NCBI GenBank assembly: GCA_002425245.1
Contig: DILW01000168.1
Location: 1-7,710 of the forward strand
Origin: Betaproteobacteria bacterium UBA5582
GTDB lineage: Bacteria; Pseudomonadota; Gammaproteobacteria; Burkholderiales; Rhodocyclaceae
DNA length: 7,710 bases
Direction: 5' to 3'
Shown in pieces: positions 1-7,503 of the stretch. Every line of letters starts with the position of its first letter. Within the stretch, counting starts at the first letter, position 1. The translations under genes and the position numbers were made by a program. The notes under the pieces are model-generated. The model was given only the letters and a program-made list of their open reading frames with translations. It had not been told where the DNA came from and searched no databases.

Positions 1-2
1 GC

Positions 3-2708
3 CTACTCGCGTTCGCCGAAAACCTCGCGCCACAGGGCGTCGACGGCGACGATGCGGGTGTCGACCTCGTCCCGCGGTACCGGTGCCTTGGGCGTTGCCG
101 ACAGGCGCCTGGCATGCTGCAGGCGGCGGTATTCGCGGTAGGCGTTGCCGGCGGCCAGCGCCGCCGCCGGGGCAATCAGGCCGAGCTCGCCAGCGATGCG
201 CAGCAGTGCGATGTTGCCCAGGTTGCCGGTCAGTTCCGGGTGGCGGTGGGCGTGGCCGAGCACCAGGTACTGGACGATGAATTCGACATCGATGATGCCG
301 CCCGGGTCGTGTTTGAGATCGAAATGGCTGTCACTTTTCGAGGCGTGGGCGTCGTACATCTTGCGCCGCATGGCCACGACTTCCTCGCGCAGTTTGTCGA
401 GGTCGCGGGGCTGTTGCAGGATTTCACAGCGGATGGTCTCGAAGCGAGCGCCCACTGACTTGTCGCCGGCGCAGTAGCGGGCGCGGGTCAGCGCCTGGTG
501 TTCCCAGGTCCAGGCGTGCTTGAGCTGGTAGTCGCGGAAGGCGTCCACGGTGACCGCGAGCAGGCCGGCGTCGCCGTTGGGGCGCAGGCGCAGGTCGGTT
601 TCGAACAGGATGCCGGCCGGCGTCTGGCTGGACAGCCAGGTGTTCAGGCGCTGAGCCAGGCGGGTGTAGTTCTCCTGCGCGTCCTGGTCGTCGTCGTCGT
701 AGAGGTAAACCAGGTCGAGGTCGGAGGCGTAGCCGAGTTCCTTGCCGCCCATCTTGCCGTAGCCGATGACGGCGAATTTCGGCGTTTCGCAGTGCCGTTT
801 CTTGATCTTGCGCCAGACCAGCGGCAGGGTTTCCTGGACGATGCTGTCGGCCAGTTCGGTGAGGTGGTCGGATAGCGATTCGATGCTCTGGAGGCCGGCC
901 AGGTCCTGCGCCAGCAGGCGGAAAACCTGGGCGTGGTGCATCTCGCGCAGGATGTCCATCTCGCGTTCGGTATCGTCGAGGTGGTCGGCCAGGTTGCGTT
1001 GCAGCAGGTCGCGGAAACCGGCCCAGTCGGTGGCGCTGTCGTAGAGCCGCGGGTCGAGCAGTTCGTCGAGGAGCAGCGGGTGGCGGTTGAGGTAGTCGCT
1101 GGCCCAGGTCGAGGCGCTGATCATGTCGGCGACGCGGCGGAGCGCCAGCGGATACTGCTGGAGCAGGGCCAGGTAGGCGCCACGGCGGGCGATGCCTTCG
1201 AGGAAGCTGATACCGCGGACCAGCGTGGTGTCGGGATCGCCGGTCTGGCCGGCAGCTTCGATCAGGCGCGGGCCGACGGCGTCGAGCCGTTGCCGGTTGC
1301 TGGCCGGCAACTGCAGGTAGCGGTTGGCGCCGCGCATGTCGGCGAGGCGGGCGATGGCGTCCTTGGGGCGGCGGAAGCCGAGGTTGCCGAAGGCCTCGAT
1401 GGCCGTGTCCTCGTCGAGCTGGCCGAGCCAGAGGCCGGTCAGCGGGTGTTCGCCGGCTTCCGGGTCGGAGAAGACGGCCTCGAAATGGCGGCTGACTTTT
1501 TGCCGGTGGTCGTCGAGTACCGCGAGCAGCGCCGGCCAGTCAGGGAAATCCATGCTCGCCGCGATTTTCCGGCGTTCGTCCGGATCGCTGGGCAGCATGT
1601 GCGTCTGCGCGTCGTTCACGTATTGCAGGCGATGTTCCAGGCGGCGCAGGAAGACGTAGGCGGCATGCAGCTCCTGTTCGGTTTCGGCCGGGATCAACTG
1701 GCGCCCGACCAGCAGCTTGAGCACCTGCAGGGTCGGCCGGATCTGCAGGCCGGGGTCGCGGCCGCCGCGGATCAGTTGGAACACCTGGGCCATGAACTCG
1801 ATTTCGCGGATGCCGCCGGGGCCGAGCTTGATGTGGTCGGCCATGTCCTTGCGCGCGACTTCGCGGCGGATTTGCGCGTGCAGGTCGCGCATCGCGTTGA
1901 TCGCGCCGAAATCGAGGTATTTGCGGAAGACGAAGGGGCGGCCGATCTTCTGCATCGCCTCGACCCATTCCGGCTGCAGGTTGGCGCCGGTGTTCATCGT
2001 CCGCCCCTTGATCCAGGCGTAGCGCTCCCACTCGCGGCCCTGGGTGATGAAGTAGTTCTCCAGCGAGTCGAGCGAGCAGACCAGCGGCCCGGAATCGCCG
2101 TTCGGGCGCAGGCGCATGTCGACGCGGAAGACCTGGCCGTCGGCGGTGATGTCGCCGAGCGCCTGGATCACGCGCTTGCCCAGGCGAGTGAAGAAATCGT
2201 AGTTCTCGATCGACTTCGGGCCGGCGGTGTCGCCTTCCTCGGGGTAGACGAAGATGTAATCGACGTCGGAGGAGACGTTCAGCTCGCGCCCGCCGAGCTT
2301 GCCCATGCCGATCACCAGCAGGCGCTGCGGCCGACCGCGGCTGTCGAGCGGTTCGCCATACATGGCGGCGAGTTGGCGGTGGTAGTGGGCGAGGGCGAAG
2401 TTGGTGGTGACGTCGGCGAGCAGGGTCATGCTCTCGACTACTTCGGCCAGCGGTGCCAGTCCGCACAGATCGCGCAGCATCAGGTGGGCCATGGCCCGGT
2501 GACGTAGCCGGCGCAGCGCCGATTTGAGCGCATCGTCGTCGGCGAAATCCTGGGCCAGCGGGGCGCTCAGCAGGGCTTCGTCGAGCGGTTGCAGCCAGCT
2601 TGCCGCCAGTTCGGGAATCAGCGCCGGACGCGCCTGGAAGAGGTTGCTCAGATAGCGGCTGTGGGCCAGCGCCACCTGCCAGCGGGGGTCGATCTGGGGG
2701 GTATCCAT
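3..2708 (-). CDS. glnE: Bifunctional glutamine synthetase adenylyltransferase / adenylyl-removing enzyme
   Basis: GlnE attaches AMP to, and removes it from, a tyrosine of glutamine synthetase in the cytosol. It thereby lowers or restores ammonium assimilation in response to PII protein and glutamine. From the ATG at 2708 the protein is 901 residues, a little shorter than the roughly 946 of E. coli. Two nucleotidyltransferase halves are visible. The N-terminal (adenylyl-removing) half has GMGKLGGREL at about 134-143 followed by SDVD with Asp148 and Asp150, RLRPNG at about 199-204, and GPGGIREIEF at about 296-305. The C-terminal (adenylylating) half repeats these as GYGKMGGKEL at about 649, SDLD with Asp663 and Asp665, RLRPNG at about 707-712, and DPGGIIDVEF at about 801-810. 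All metal-binding aspartates are present, so both activities should be intact. The stop is TAG at 3-5. A TTG 17 codons upstream is open in frame, but it lies at the predicted transcription start and has no ribosome site, so I prefer the ATG. It is transcribed divergently from yhdP. Confidence 0.96.
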   Translation of the reverse strand: MDTPQIDPRWQVALAHSRYLSNLFQARPALIPELAASWLQPLDEALLSAPLAQDFADDDALKSALRRLRHRAMAHLMLRDLCGLAPLAEVVESMTLLADVTTNFALAHYHRQLAAMYGEPLDSRGRPQRLLVIGMGKLGGRELNVSSDVDYIFVYPEEGDTAGPKSIENYDFFTRLGKRVIQALGDITADGQVFRVDMRLRPNGDSGPLVCSLDSLENYFITQGREWERYAWIKGRTMNTGANLQPEWVEAMQKIGRPFVFRKYLDFGAINAMRDLHAQIRREVARKDMADHIKLGPGGIREIEFMAQVFQLIRGGRDPGLQIRPTLQVLKLLVGRQLIPAETEQELHAAYVFLRRLEHRLQYVNDAQTHMLPSDPDERRKIAASMDFPDWPALLAVLDDHRQKVSRHFEAVFSDPEAGEHPLTGLWLGQLDEDTAIEAFGNLGFRRPKDAIARLADMRGANRYLQLPASNRQRLDAVGPRLIEAAGQTGDPDTTLVRGISFLEGIARRGAYLALLQQYPLALRRVADMISASTWASDYLNRHPLLLDELLDPRLYDSATDWAGFRDLLQRNLADHLDDTEREMDILREMHHAQVFRLLAQDLAGLQSIESLSDHLTELADSIVQETLPLVWRKIKKRHCETPKFAVIGYGKMGGKELGYASDLDLVYLYDDDDQDAQENYTRLAQRLNTWLSSQTPAGILFETDLRLRPNGDAGLLAVTVDAFRDYQLKHAWTWEHQALTRARYCAGDKSVGARFETIRCEILQQPRDLDKLREEVVAMRRKMYDAHASKSDSHFDLKHDPGGIIDVEFIVQYLVLGHAHRHPELTGNLGNIALLRIAGELGLIAPAAALAAGNAYREYRRLQHARRLSATPKAPVPRDEVDTRIVAVDALWREVFGERE

Positions 2709-2716
2709 GATTGCGT

Positions 2717-2731
2717 TCGGCTCCCTGCCGA
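2717..2731 (-). promoter_or_regulatory. glnE ribosome binding site within a small hairpin
   Basis: In the glnE leader an AGGGAG ribosome-binding sequence (2726-2721) lies 12 bases before the ATG at 2708, which is farther than the usual 5-9. It is embedded in a perfect five-base-pair inverted repeat, TCGGC-AGGGA-GCCGA (2731-2717), so most of the Shine-Dalgarno bases fall in the five-base loop and its last G in the stem. This is the only purine-rich site near either candidate start and it supports the ATG at 2708. Whether the hairpin forms or regulates anything is inference. Confidence 0.45.
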
Positions 2732-2736
2732 GAGGG

Positions 2737-2742
2737 TAGAAT
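2737..2742 (+). promoter_or_regulatory. Possible -10 box for the yhdP operon
   Basis: TAGAAT on the plus strand matches the -10 consensus at five of six bases and would start transcription near 2749, about 60 bases before the yhdP TTG. No convincing -35 box lies at the right distance: TTGCGT (2711-2716) would need a 20-base spacer and TTCGGC (2716-2721) a 15-base one. It is the best plus-strand candidate in the divergent gap, but weak. The 101-base gap (2709-2809) holds no gene that I can see. Confidence 0.22.
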
Positions 2743-2766
2743 GTTCGACTTGTTTTCAATTCATCG

Positions 2767-2796
2767 ATTGTAGTGATCTATCCCCCTTTCTGGCAA
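2767..2796 (-). promoter_or_regulatory. Predicted sigma-70-type promoter of glnE
   Basis: Read on the minus strand, TTGCCA (2796-2791) matches the -35 consensus at five of six bases. TACAAT (2772-2767) matches the -10 consensus at five of six. The spacer is 18 bases. This predicts a transcription start near 2760 and a leader of about 50 bases before the glnE ATG. No NtrC or sigma-54 element is apparent, which fits a modest constitutive promoter. The -35 box lies only 13 bases upstream of the yhdP start codon, so RNA polymerase bound here would sit over the yhdP leader. Prediction is by eye only. Confidence 0.6.
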
Positions 2797-2809
2797 AGCG
2801 ACGCGACGC

Positions 2810-5800
2810 TTGAATAATCCGTCCGGCCACCATCCCCCCGAACTTTCCCCGGCATCGCGCCGGGCGCTCTACTACCGGCTGCACGGCCTGCGCGCCCTGC
2901 TCGGCCGGCCGCCGGTCGCCCGTCTGCTGCGTGTCGCCGGCTGGGCGCTGCTGGCCGGTTGGCTGGCCTTCGTGGCGCTGGTGCTGGTCCTGCGTTTTGC
3001 CGTGCTCCCCGTGGTTGGCGACTACCGGGCCGACATCGAGCGGCTGGCCACCCAGACCGCCGGCCAGCCGGTGCGCATCCAGCGGATCGAGGCCCACTGG
3101 CGCGGGCTCAATCCGGAACTTGTGCTCGACGGTGTCAGCCTGCTCGACGCCGACGGGGTGCCGGCTTTATCGCTGGAGCGCGTCGAGACGGTCCTGTCGT
3201 GGCGCAGCTTGTGGCGCATGAAACCAGTGCTGGCGCTGCTCTCGTTCAAGAGGCCGGTGCTGCATGTCCGCCGCGACGTTGACGGCAAGATCAGCGTCGC
3301 CGGCATGGTCTCCGATTCCGGTGGCGACCCGGCGTTGGCCGAGTGGGTGCTGGCGCAACTGCGCATCCGTGTGCTGGATGCCACCATCGTCTGGGAAGAC
3401 GCCATGCGCGGGGCGCCGCCGCTGGTGCTCGAAGACCTCCAGTTCGGCCTCGACAACAGCGGCCGGCGCCATCGTTTCGGGCTGTCGGCCCTGCCGCCGG
3501 CCGAGCTGTCGGCACGGCTCGATCTGCGCGGCGAGGTATACGGCGACATGCACGAAGCGCTGGAACGCTATTCGGGCAGCCTCTACCTCGAACTGGATCG
3601 GGCCGACCTGGCCGGCTGGAAGCCGTGGATCGACTACCCCGTGTACCTGCCGCGTGGCCACGGCGGCTTGCGCCTGTGGGCGACGTTGGATGAAGGCGCC
3701 GGCAAGCTGACCACCGACCTGGCCCTGGCAGACCTGCGCATCCGCCTCGGCGACAAGCTGCCGGCACTCGACCTGACCAGCCTGCGCGGTCGCCTGCGCG
3801 GCGAGTACAGTGCCGACGCCTGGGCGCTGACGGCGCAGCATCTGGCGCTTACGACCAAAGACGGCATCGCCCTGGTGCCGACCGATTTTCATGTCGACTG
3901 GCGTCGCCGTGACGATGGTGTCGCCGGCAACATGCGCGCCAACCAGCTTGATCTCGACGTGCTCGCCCATCTGGCCGAACATCTGCCGCTCGACGCCGGT
4001 ACCCGCAAGCTGCTCCAGGATTTCGCCCCGCGCGGGCAGATCACCGAGCTGCGCGCCAGCTGGGGCCAGCAGGGCGAGAAACTGAACCGTTATGCGCTGG
4101 TCGCCGGTTTTTCCGGTCTGGGCGTGCTCGCCCGCGATTATTTTCCGGGCGCCACCGGGCTGGCCGGCAGCATCGACCTGAACGAGCAGGGCGGAAATCT
4201 GAAGATCGACGCGGCGAAGTCCTCATTATCCCTGCCCGCGGTTTTCCCCGAGCCCGACATTGCCTTCGATACGCTCAAGGCCCAGGTTGGCTGGAAAAAT
4301 GCAGCCAGCGGCCTGAGCGTGAATATCGAGCGTCTCAGCTTTGCCGGCCCGGATGCCAGTGGCAAGGCGCACGGCAGTTATCTCTACGACGGCGAGGGGC
4401 CGGGCGAGATCGACCTCGAAGCGAGCATCGACCAGGCCGACGGCACCGCCGTCTGGCGCTACATGCCGCATGCGGTGAATGCCGATGCCCGGGCCTGGCT
4501 GCGCCGGGGAATCACCGGCGGCACGGCGCACGACGCGCGGCTGGTACTCAAGGGCAAGTTGCGCGATTTTCCCTTCCGCGATCCGGCCACCGGCAAATTC
4601 CTGGTCACTGCCAAGGCTCGCGATGCACGCATCGATTACGCCGACGGCTGGCCCATCATCGAAGGGGTCAGCGGCGACATGAGCTTCGATTTCGGCATGC
4701 GCGTGCACGCCACCGCCGGACGCATCCTGGGCGCCCAGTTGCCGGACGTGACCGTGACCATCCCCGATTTCGACGTGCACGACGAGTGGCTGCACGTGCG
4801 CGGCGCGGCCACCGGGCCGACCAGCGAGTTCCTCGATTTCATCGAGAAGAGCCCGGTGGCGGAGAGCATCGACCGCTTCACCGAGGGCATGCGGGCCATC
4901 GGTAACGGTCGCCTTGATCTCGAACTGGACATTCCCTTGCGGCGCCCGACGGAGACCCGCATGCGCGGCGCCTATCACTTCCACGACAACCAGGTGCACC
5001 TGGTCGACGGCCTGCCGATGATTGCCCAGGTCAACGGTCGCCTGGATCTCACCGAAAAATCGATTACCGCCCGCGAAATCACCGGCCGCGGCTTTGGTGG
5101 GCCGCTGCGCGTCAAGGTCGGTAACGAGGGGCCCAAGGTTCTGGTCAGTGCCGCCGGTACCGCCAACATCGCCGAGGTGGCCAGTCATTTCGCCTGGCCG
5201 CTGCTCGACCGCCTGTCCGGTAGCACGCCGTGGAAAGCCGATCTGGTCATCCTCAAGCGCAATGCCTACCTGCTGGTCACCTCCGACCTGCTCGGCATCA
5301 GCTCGCCCTTGCCCGACCTGCTCAACAAGCCGGCGACGGCGCGCCTGCCGTTGCGCATCGAGCGCACTGCGCCAACGCCGGACAGCGAGCAGTACCGGAT
5401 CAACCTCGGCGACATCGGCCGCGGCCTGATTCAGCGCCAGGGTGGCAACTGGACCCGCGGCGTGTTCGCGGTCGGCAGCGCTGAAGCCGTCCTGCCGACC
5501 AGCGGGCTGGCGATCCGGGTGGCGGCGCCGAGCATCGATGCCGACGCCTGGCGCAACCATATGTCTGGCGACGCGGCAGGGGCGCCGGCAGCCGGCGACG
5601 GTCTGGCGCTGTCCTCTCTCAGCCTGAAGACGCCCGCGCTGCGCCTGTTCGGCAACGATTACCACGATGCCGAGATCGAGCTGACGCCGCAGGCGCAGTC
5701 CTGGAAAATCGATCTGAAGACGCGGCAGACGGCAGGCAGCCTGGTCTGGCGCAGCGCCGACGACGGCTGGGTCGAAGGGCGCCTGCAACGCCTGCACCTG

Positions 5801-6688
5801 GCGCCTTCGGTCGCCGAGGGGGCGGCTTCCGGCCCCTTGATCAGCTCGCTGCCGGGAATGAACCTGCGCGTCGACGACCTACGTCTGGGCAACAAGCAGC
5901 TCGGCCAGCTCGACCTGCTGGCGCGCAACCTGCGCGGTGCCTGGATGCTGGAAAAGCTGCGCTTGAGCAACACCGATGGCGAACTGTCGGGCAGCGGGCG
6001 GTGGACCCAAGGCGAGCGCCAGCGCACCGACCTCGATTTCGAGCTGAAAGTGAACGACATCGGCAAGATGCTCACCCGTCTCGGTTACGAAGATGCGGTG
6101 CGCCAGGGCAAGGCGCAGTTGCGCGGCAGCCTGCGCTGGAACGGCTCCCTGACCAGCCTGCATTACCCGTCCTTGAGCGGCGATTTCGACGTCAAGGCCG
6201 AGAAGGGCCAGTTCAACAAGCTGGAGCCCGGCGTCGGTCGCCTGCTCGGTTTGATCTCCCTGCAATCGCTGCCGCGTCGCCTGACCCTGGATTTCCGCGA
6301 CCTGTTCAGCGAAGGTCTGGCCTTCGACCGCATCGAGGGCAAGCTGACCGTCGAGGGCGGGGTGATGCGCACCGCGGCGCCGCTGGCGATCAACGGCCCG
6401 GCAGTGCAGGTGGCGATCGACGGCAAGACCGATCTGCAGAAGGAAACCCAGGATTTGCTGGTGACCGTGCGCCCGGAAGTCAGCACCCTGGCGATCGGCG
6501 CCGCGGCGCTGGTCAATCCGGTGGCCGGGGCGGCGGCGCTGGTCGCCAATACGGTTTTGAACAGCCCCCTCAACCGGGTTTTCGGCTACCGTTATCGTGT
6601 CACTGGCAGTTGGGCCGATCCGCAGGTGGAGAAACTTGGCCTGGGTGAGCAGAGTCCACCCCCTGTCACACAGGAGCAGAAACCATGA
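2810..6688 (+). CDS. yhdP: YhdP-family AsmA-like envelope protein (inner-membrane anchored, periplasmic)
   Basis: This 1292-residue protein is close to the roughly 1266 of E. coli YhdP. Members of the AsmA-like group (YhdP, TamB, YdbH) are long beta-rich periplasmic proteins that help carry phospholipids from the inner to the outer membrane. An arginine-rich N-terminus (Arg17 to Arg41) precedes one membrane segment at about 42-66, which predicts a cytosolic N-terminus and a periplasmic bulk. The central region has the family pattern: Trp549 with YMP at 551-553, FPF at 587-589 and WP at 614-615. The C-terminal AsmA-like hallmark runs from about 1141 (GVGRLLGLISLQSLPRRL) through DLFSEG at 1164-1169. 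An Ala/Gly-rich hydrophobic stretch follows at about 1225-1250. The start is TTG at 2810: an in-frame stop lies at 2774-2776, no ATG or GTG falls between it and the TTG, and the first downstream GTG is inside the membrane segment. No clear ribosome site precedes it. The TGA stop at 6686-6688 overlaps the next ATG, so it heads an operon. Confidence 0.93.
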   Translation: MNNPSGHHPPELSPASRRALYYRLHGLRALLGRPPVARLLRVAGWALLAGWLAFVALVLVLRFAVLPVVGDYRADIERLATQTAGQPVRIQRIEAHWRGLNPELVLDGVSLLDADGVPALSLERVETVLSWRSLWRMKPVLALLSFKRPVLHVRRDVDGKISVAGMVSDSGGDPALAEWVLAQLRIRVLDATIVWEDAMRGAPPLVLEDLQFGLDNSGRRHRFGLSALPPAELSARLDLRGEVYGDMHEALERYSGSLYLELDRADLAGWKPWIDYPVYLPRGHGGLRLWATLDEGAGKLTTDLALADLRIRLGDKLPALDLTSLRGRLRGEYSADAWALTAQHLALTTKDGIALVPTDFHVDWRRRDDGVAGNMRANQLDLDVLAHLAEHLPLDAGTRKLLQDFAPRGQITELRASWGQQGEKLNRYALVAGFSGLGVLARDYFPGATGLAGSIDLNEQGGNLKIDAAKSSLSLPAVFPEPDIAFDTLKAQVGWKNAASGLSVNIERLSFAGPDASGKAHGSYLYDGEGPGEIDLEASIDQADGTAVWRYMPHAVNADARAWLRRGITGGTAHDARLVLKGKLRDFPFRDPATGKFLVTAKARDARIDYADGWPIIEGVSGDMSFDFGMRVHATAGRILGAQLPDVTVTIPDFDVHDEWLHVRGAATGPTSEFLDFIEKSPVAESIDRFTEGMRAIGNGRLDLELDIPLRRPTETRMRGAYHFHDNQVHLVDGLPMIAQVNGRLDLTEKSITAREITGRGFGGPLRVKVGNEGPKVLVSAAGTANIAEVASHFAWPLLDRLSGSTPWKADLVILKRNAYLLVTSDLLGISSPLPDLLNKPATARLPLRIERTAPTPDSEQYRINLGDIGRGLIQRQGGNWTRGVFAVGSAEAVLPTSGLAIRVAAPSIDADAWRNHMSGDAAGAPAAGDGLALSSLSLKTPALRLFGNDYHDAEIELTPQAQSWKIDLKTRQTAGSLVWRSADDGWVEGRLQRLHLAPSVAEGAASGPLISSLPGMNLRVDDLRLGNKQLGQLDLLARNLRGAWMLEKLRLSNTDGELSGSGRWTQGERQRTDLDFELKVNDIGKMLTRLGYEDAVRQGKAQLRGSLRWNGSLTSLHYPSLSGDFDVKAEKGQFNKLEPGVGRLLGLISLQSLPRRLTLDFRDLFSEGLAFDRIEGKLTVEGGVMRTAAPLAINGPAVQVAIDGKTDLQKETQDLLVTVRPEVSTLAIGAAALVNPVAGAAALVANTVLNSPLNRVFGYRYRVTGSWADPQVEKLGLGEQSPPPVTQEQKP
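6672..6676 (+). promoter_or_regulatory. Ribosome binding site of the nitrilase-family gene
   Basis: AGGAG lies within the last yhdP codons, eight bases before the ATG at 6685. It fixes the start of the downstream amidase and, with the ATGA stop/start overlap, points to translational coupling with yhdP. Confidence 0.85.
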
Positions 6689-7494
6689 ACAAGCAGAATT
6701 GCCGTATCGCCGCCTTGCAGATGGTGTCCGGTCCGCGCGTGGCCGACAACCTGGCCACCGCCGGCCGCCTGGTCGTCGAGGCGGTGGCGCAGGGCGCCCA
6801 GCTGGCCGTGCTGCCCGAGTATTTCCCGGTCATCGGCGCTGCCGACGCCGACCGCGTGCGGGCGCGCGAGGATTTTGGCCGCGGTCCGGTGCAGGAGTGG
6901 CTGGCGACAACCGCACAGCGCCACGGCCTGTGGCTGGTTGCCGGGTCGATCCCGCTGACGGCGAGCACCCCGGACAGAATGCTCAACAGCAGCCTGGTTT
7001 TCAACCCGCAGGGCGAATGCGTCGCCCGCTACGACAAGATTCACCTGTTCGGCTTCCGCAAGGGCGACGAGTCCTACGACGAAGCCGCCTTCATCGAAGC
7101 GGGCGAGACGCCGGTCGCCGTGACCACGCCGTTCGGCCGCATCGCCCTGTCGATCTGCTACGACCTGCGTTTTCCCGAGCTTTACCGCGGCTTCGGCCCG
7201 GTTGAGCTGATCCTGGTGCCGGCCGCGTTCACCGAGACGACCGGCCGCGCGCATTGGGAAATCCTGCTCCGCGCCCGCGCCATCGAGAACCAGTGTTACC
7301 TGCTGGCGGTCGGTCAGGGCGGGCGCCACGAAAGCGGCCGCCTGACCCACGGCAACAGCATGATCGTCGATCCCTGGGGCGAAATTCTTGACCGTAAATT
7401 GAAAGGGCCGGGCGTCGTCATTGCCGACCTCGACCACCAACGCATCGCCGAAGTCCGCGAGAGCCTGCCGGCGCTCGCCCACCGCAAACTTTAA
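6685..7494 (+). CDS. Nitrilase-superfamily amidase, Nit1 type (probable deaminated glutathione amidase)
   Basis: A 269-residue carbon-nitrogen hydrolase of the normal length for single-domain family members. The catalytic set is visible: Glu45 in LPEYF, Lys118 in YDKIHLF, Cys158 in ICYDLRFPEL, and probably Glu133 as the accessory glutamate. CYDLRFPEL, AHWEILLRARAIENQCY (190-206), GQGGRH and the DPWGEIL strand near 229-235 resemble the eukaryotic Nit1/NitFhit branch and the bacterial enzymes called deaminated glutathione amidase. These hydrolyse an omega-amide of a transaminated metabolite in the cytosol. One position differs from the usual GHSM as I recall it: here HGNSM. No signal peptide or membrane segment is seen. 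The ATG overlaps the yhdP TGA (ATGA), and tldD starts nine bases after its TAA, so it is the middle gene of an operon. The substrate is inferred from family resemblance only; an omega-amidase (Nit2-like) role is the main alternative. Confidence 0.9.
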   Translation: MNKQNCRIAALQMVSGPRVADNLATAGRLVVEAVAQGAQLAVLPEYFPVIGAADADRVRAREDFGRGPVQEWLATTAQRHGLWLVAGSIPLTASTPDRMLNSSLVFNPQGECVARYDKIHLFGFRKGDESYDEAAFIEAGETPVAVTTPFGRIALSICYDLRFPELYRGFGPVELILVPAAFTETTGRAHWEILLRARAIENQCYLLAVGQGGRHESGRLTHGNSMIVDPWGEILDRKLKGPGVVIADLDHQRIAEVRESLPALAHRKL

Positions 7495-7497
7495 GGA
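7493..7497 (+). promoter_or_regulatory. Ribosome binding site of tldD
   Basis: AAGGA begins inside the TAA stop of the amidase gene and lies six bases before the ATG at 7504, good spacing for that start. The shared bases suggest that ribosomes ending the amidase gene can re-initiate on tldD. Confidence 0.85.
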
Positions 7498-7503
7498 CCT
7501 TCC

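Noticed and set aside
933..2507. A 524-codon plus-strand open frame antisense to glnE.
   Set aside because: It lies wholly opposite glnE, its product is a low-complexity Val/Glu/Ala/Gly-rich sequence with no recognisable motif, and long antisense frames are expected from codon bias in GC-rich genes.
2764..2769. ATCGAT palindrome in the divergent gap, considered as an operator.
   Set aside because: Six bases with no extended symmetry around them are expected by chance.
2791..2814. TGGCA followed by GC-rich bases and CTTG, considered as a sigma-54 (-24/-12) promoter because of the nitrogen-control gene nearby.
   Set aside because: The second element is not TTGC at the required spacing, and the strand would read into yhdP and not glnE.
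2756..3097. A 113-codon minus-strand frame across the divergent gap into yhdP.
   Set aside because: It overlaps the yhdP membrane segment region and the glnE promoter, and its Gln/Gly/His-rich product shows no family feature.
4226..5797. A 523-codon minus-strand open frame antisense to yhdP.
   Set aside because: Its composition is typical of a shadow frame and I recognise no domain in it; the opposite strand encodes a clear YhdP protein throughout.
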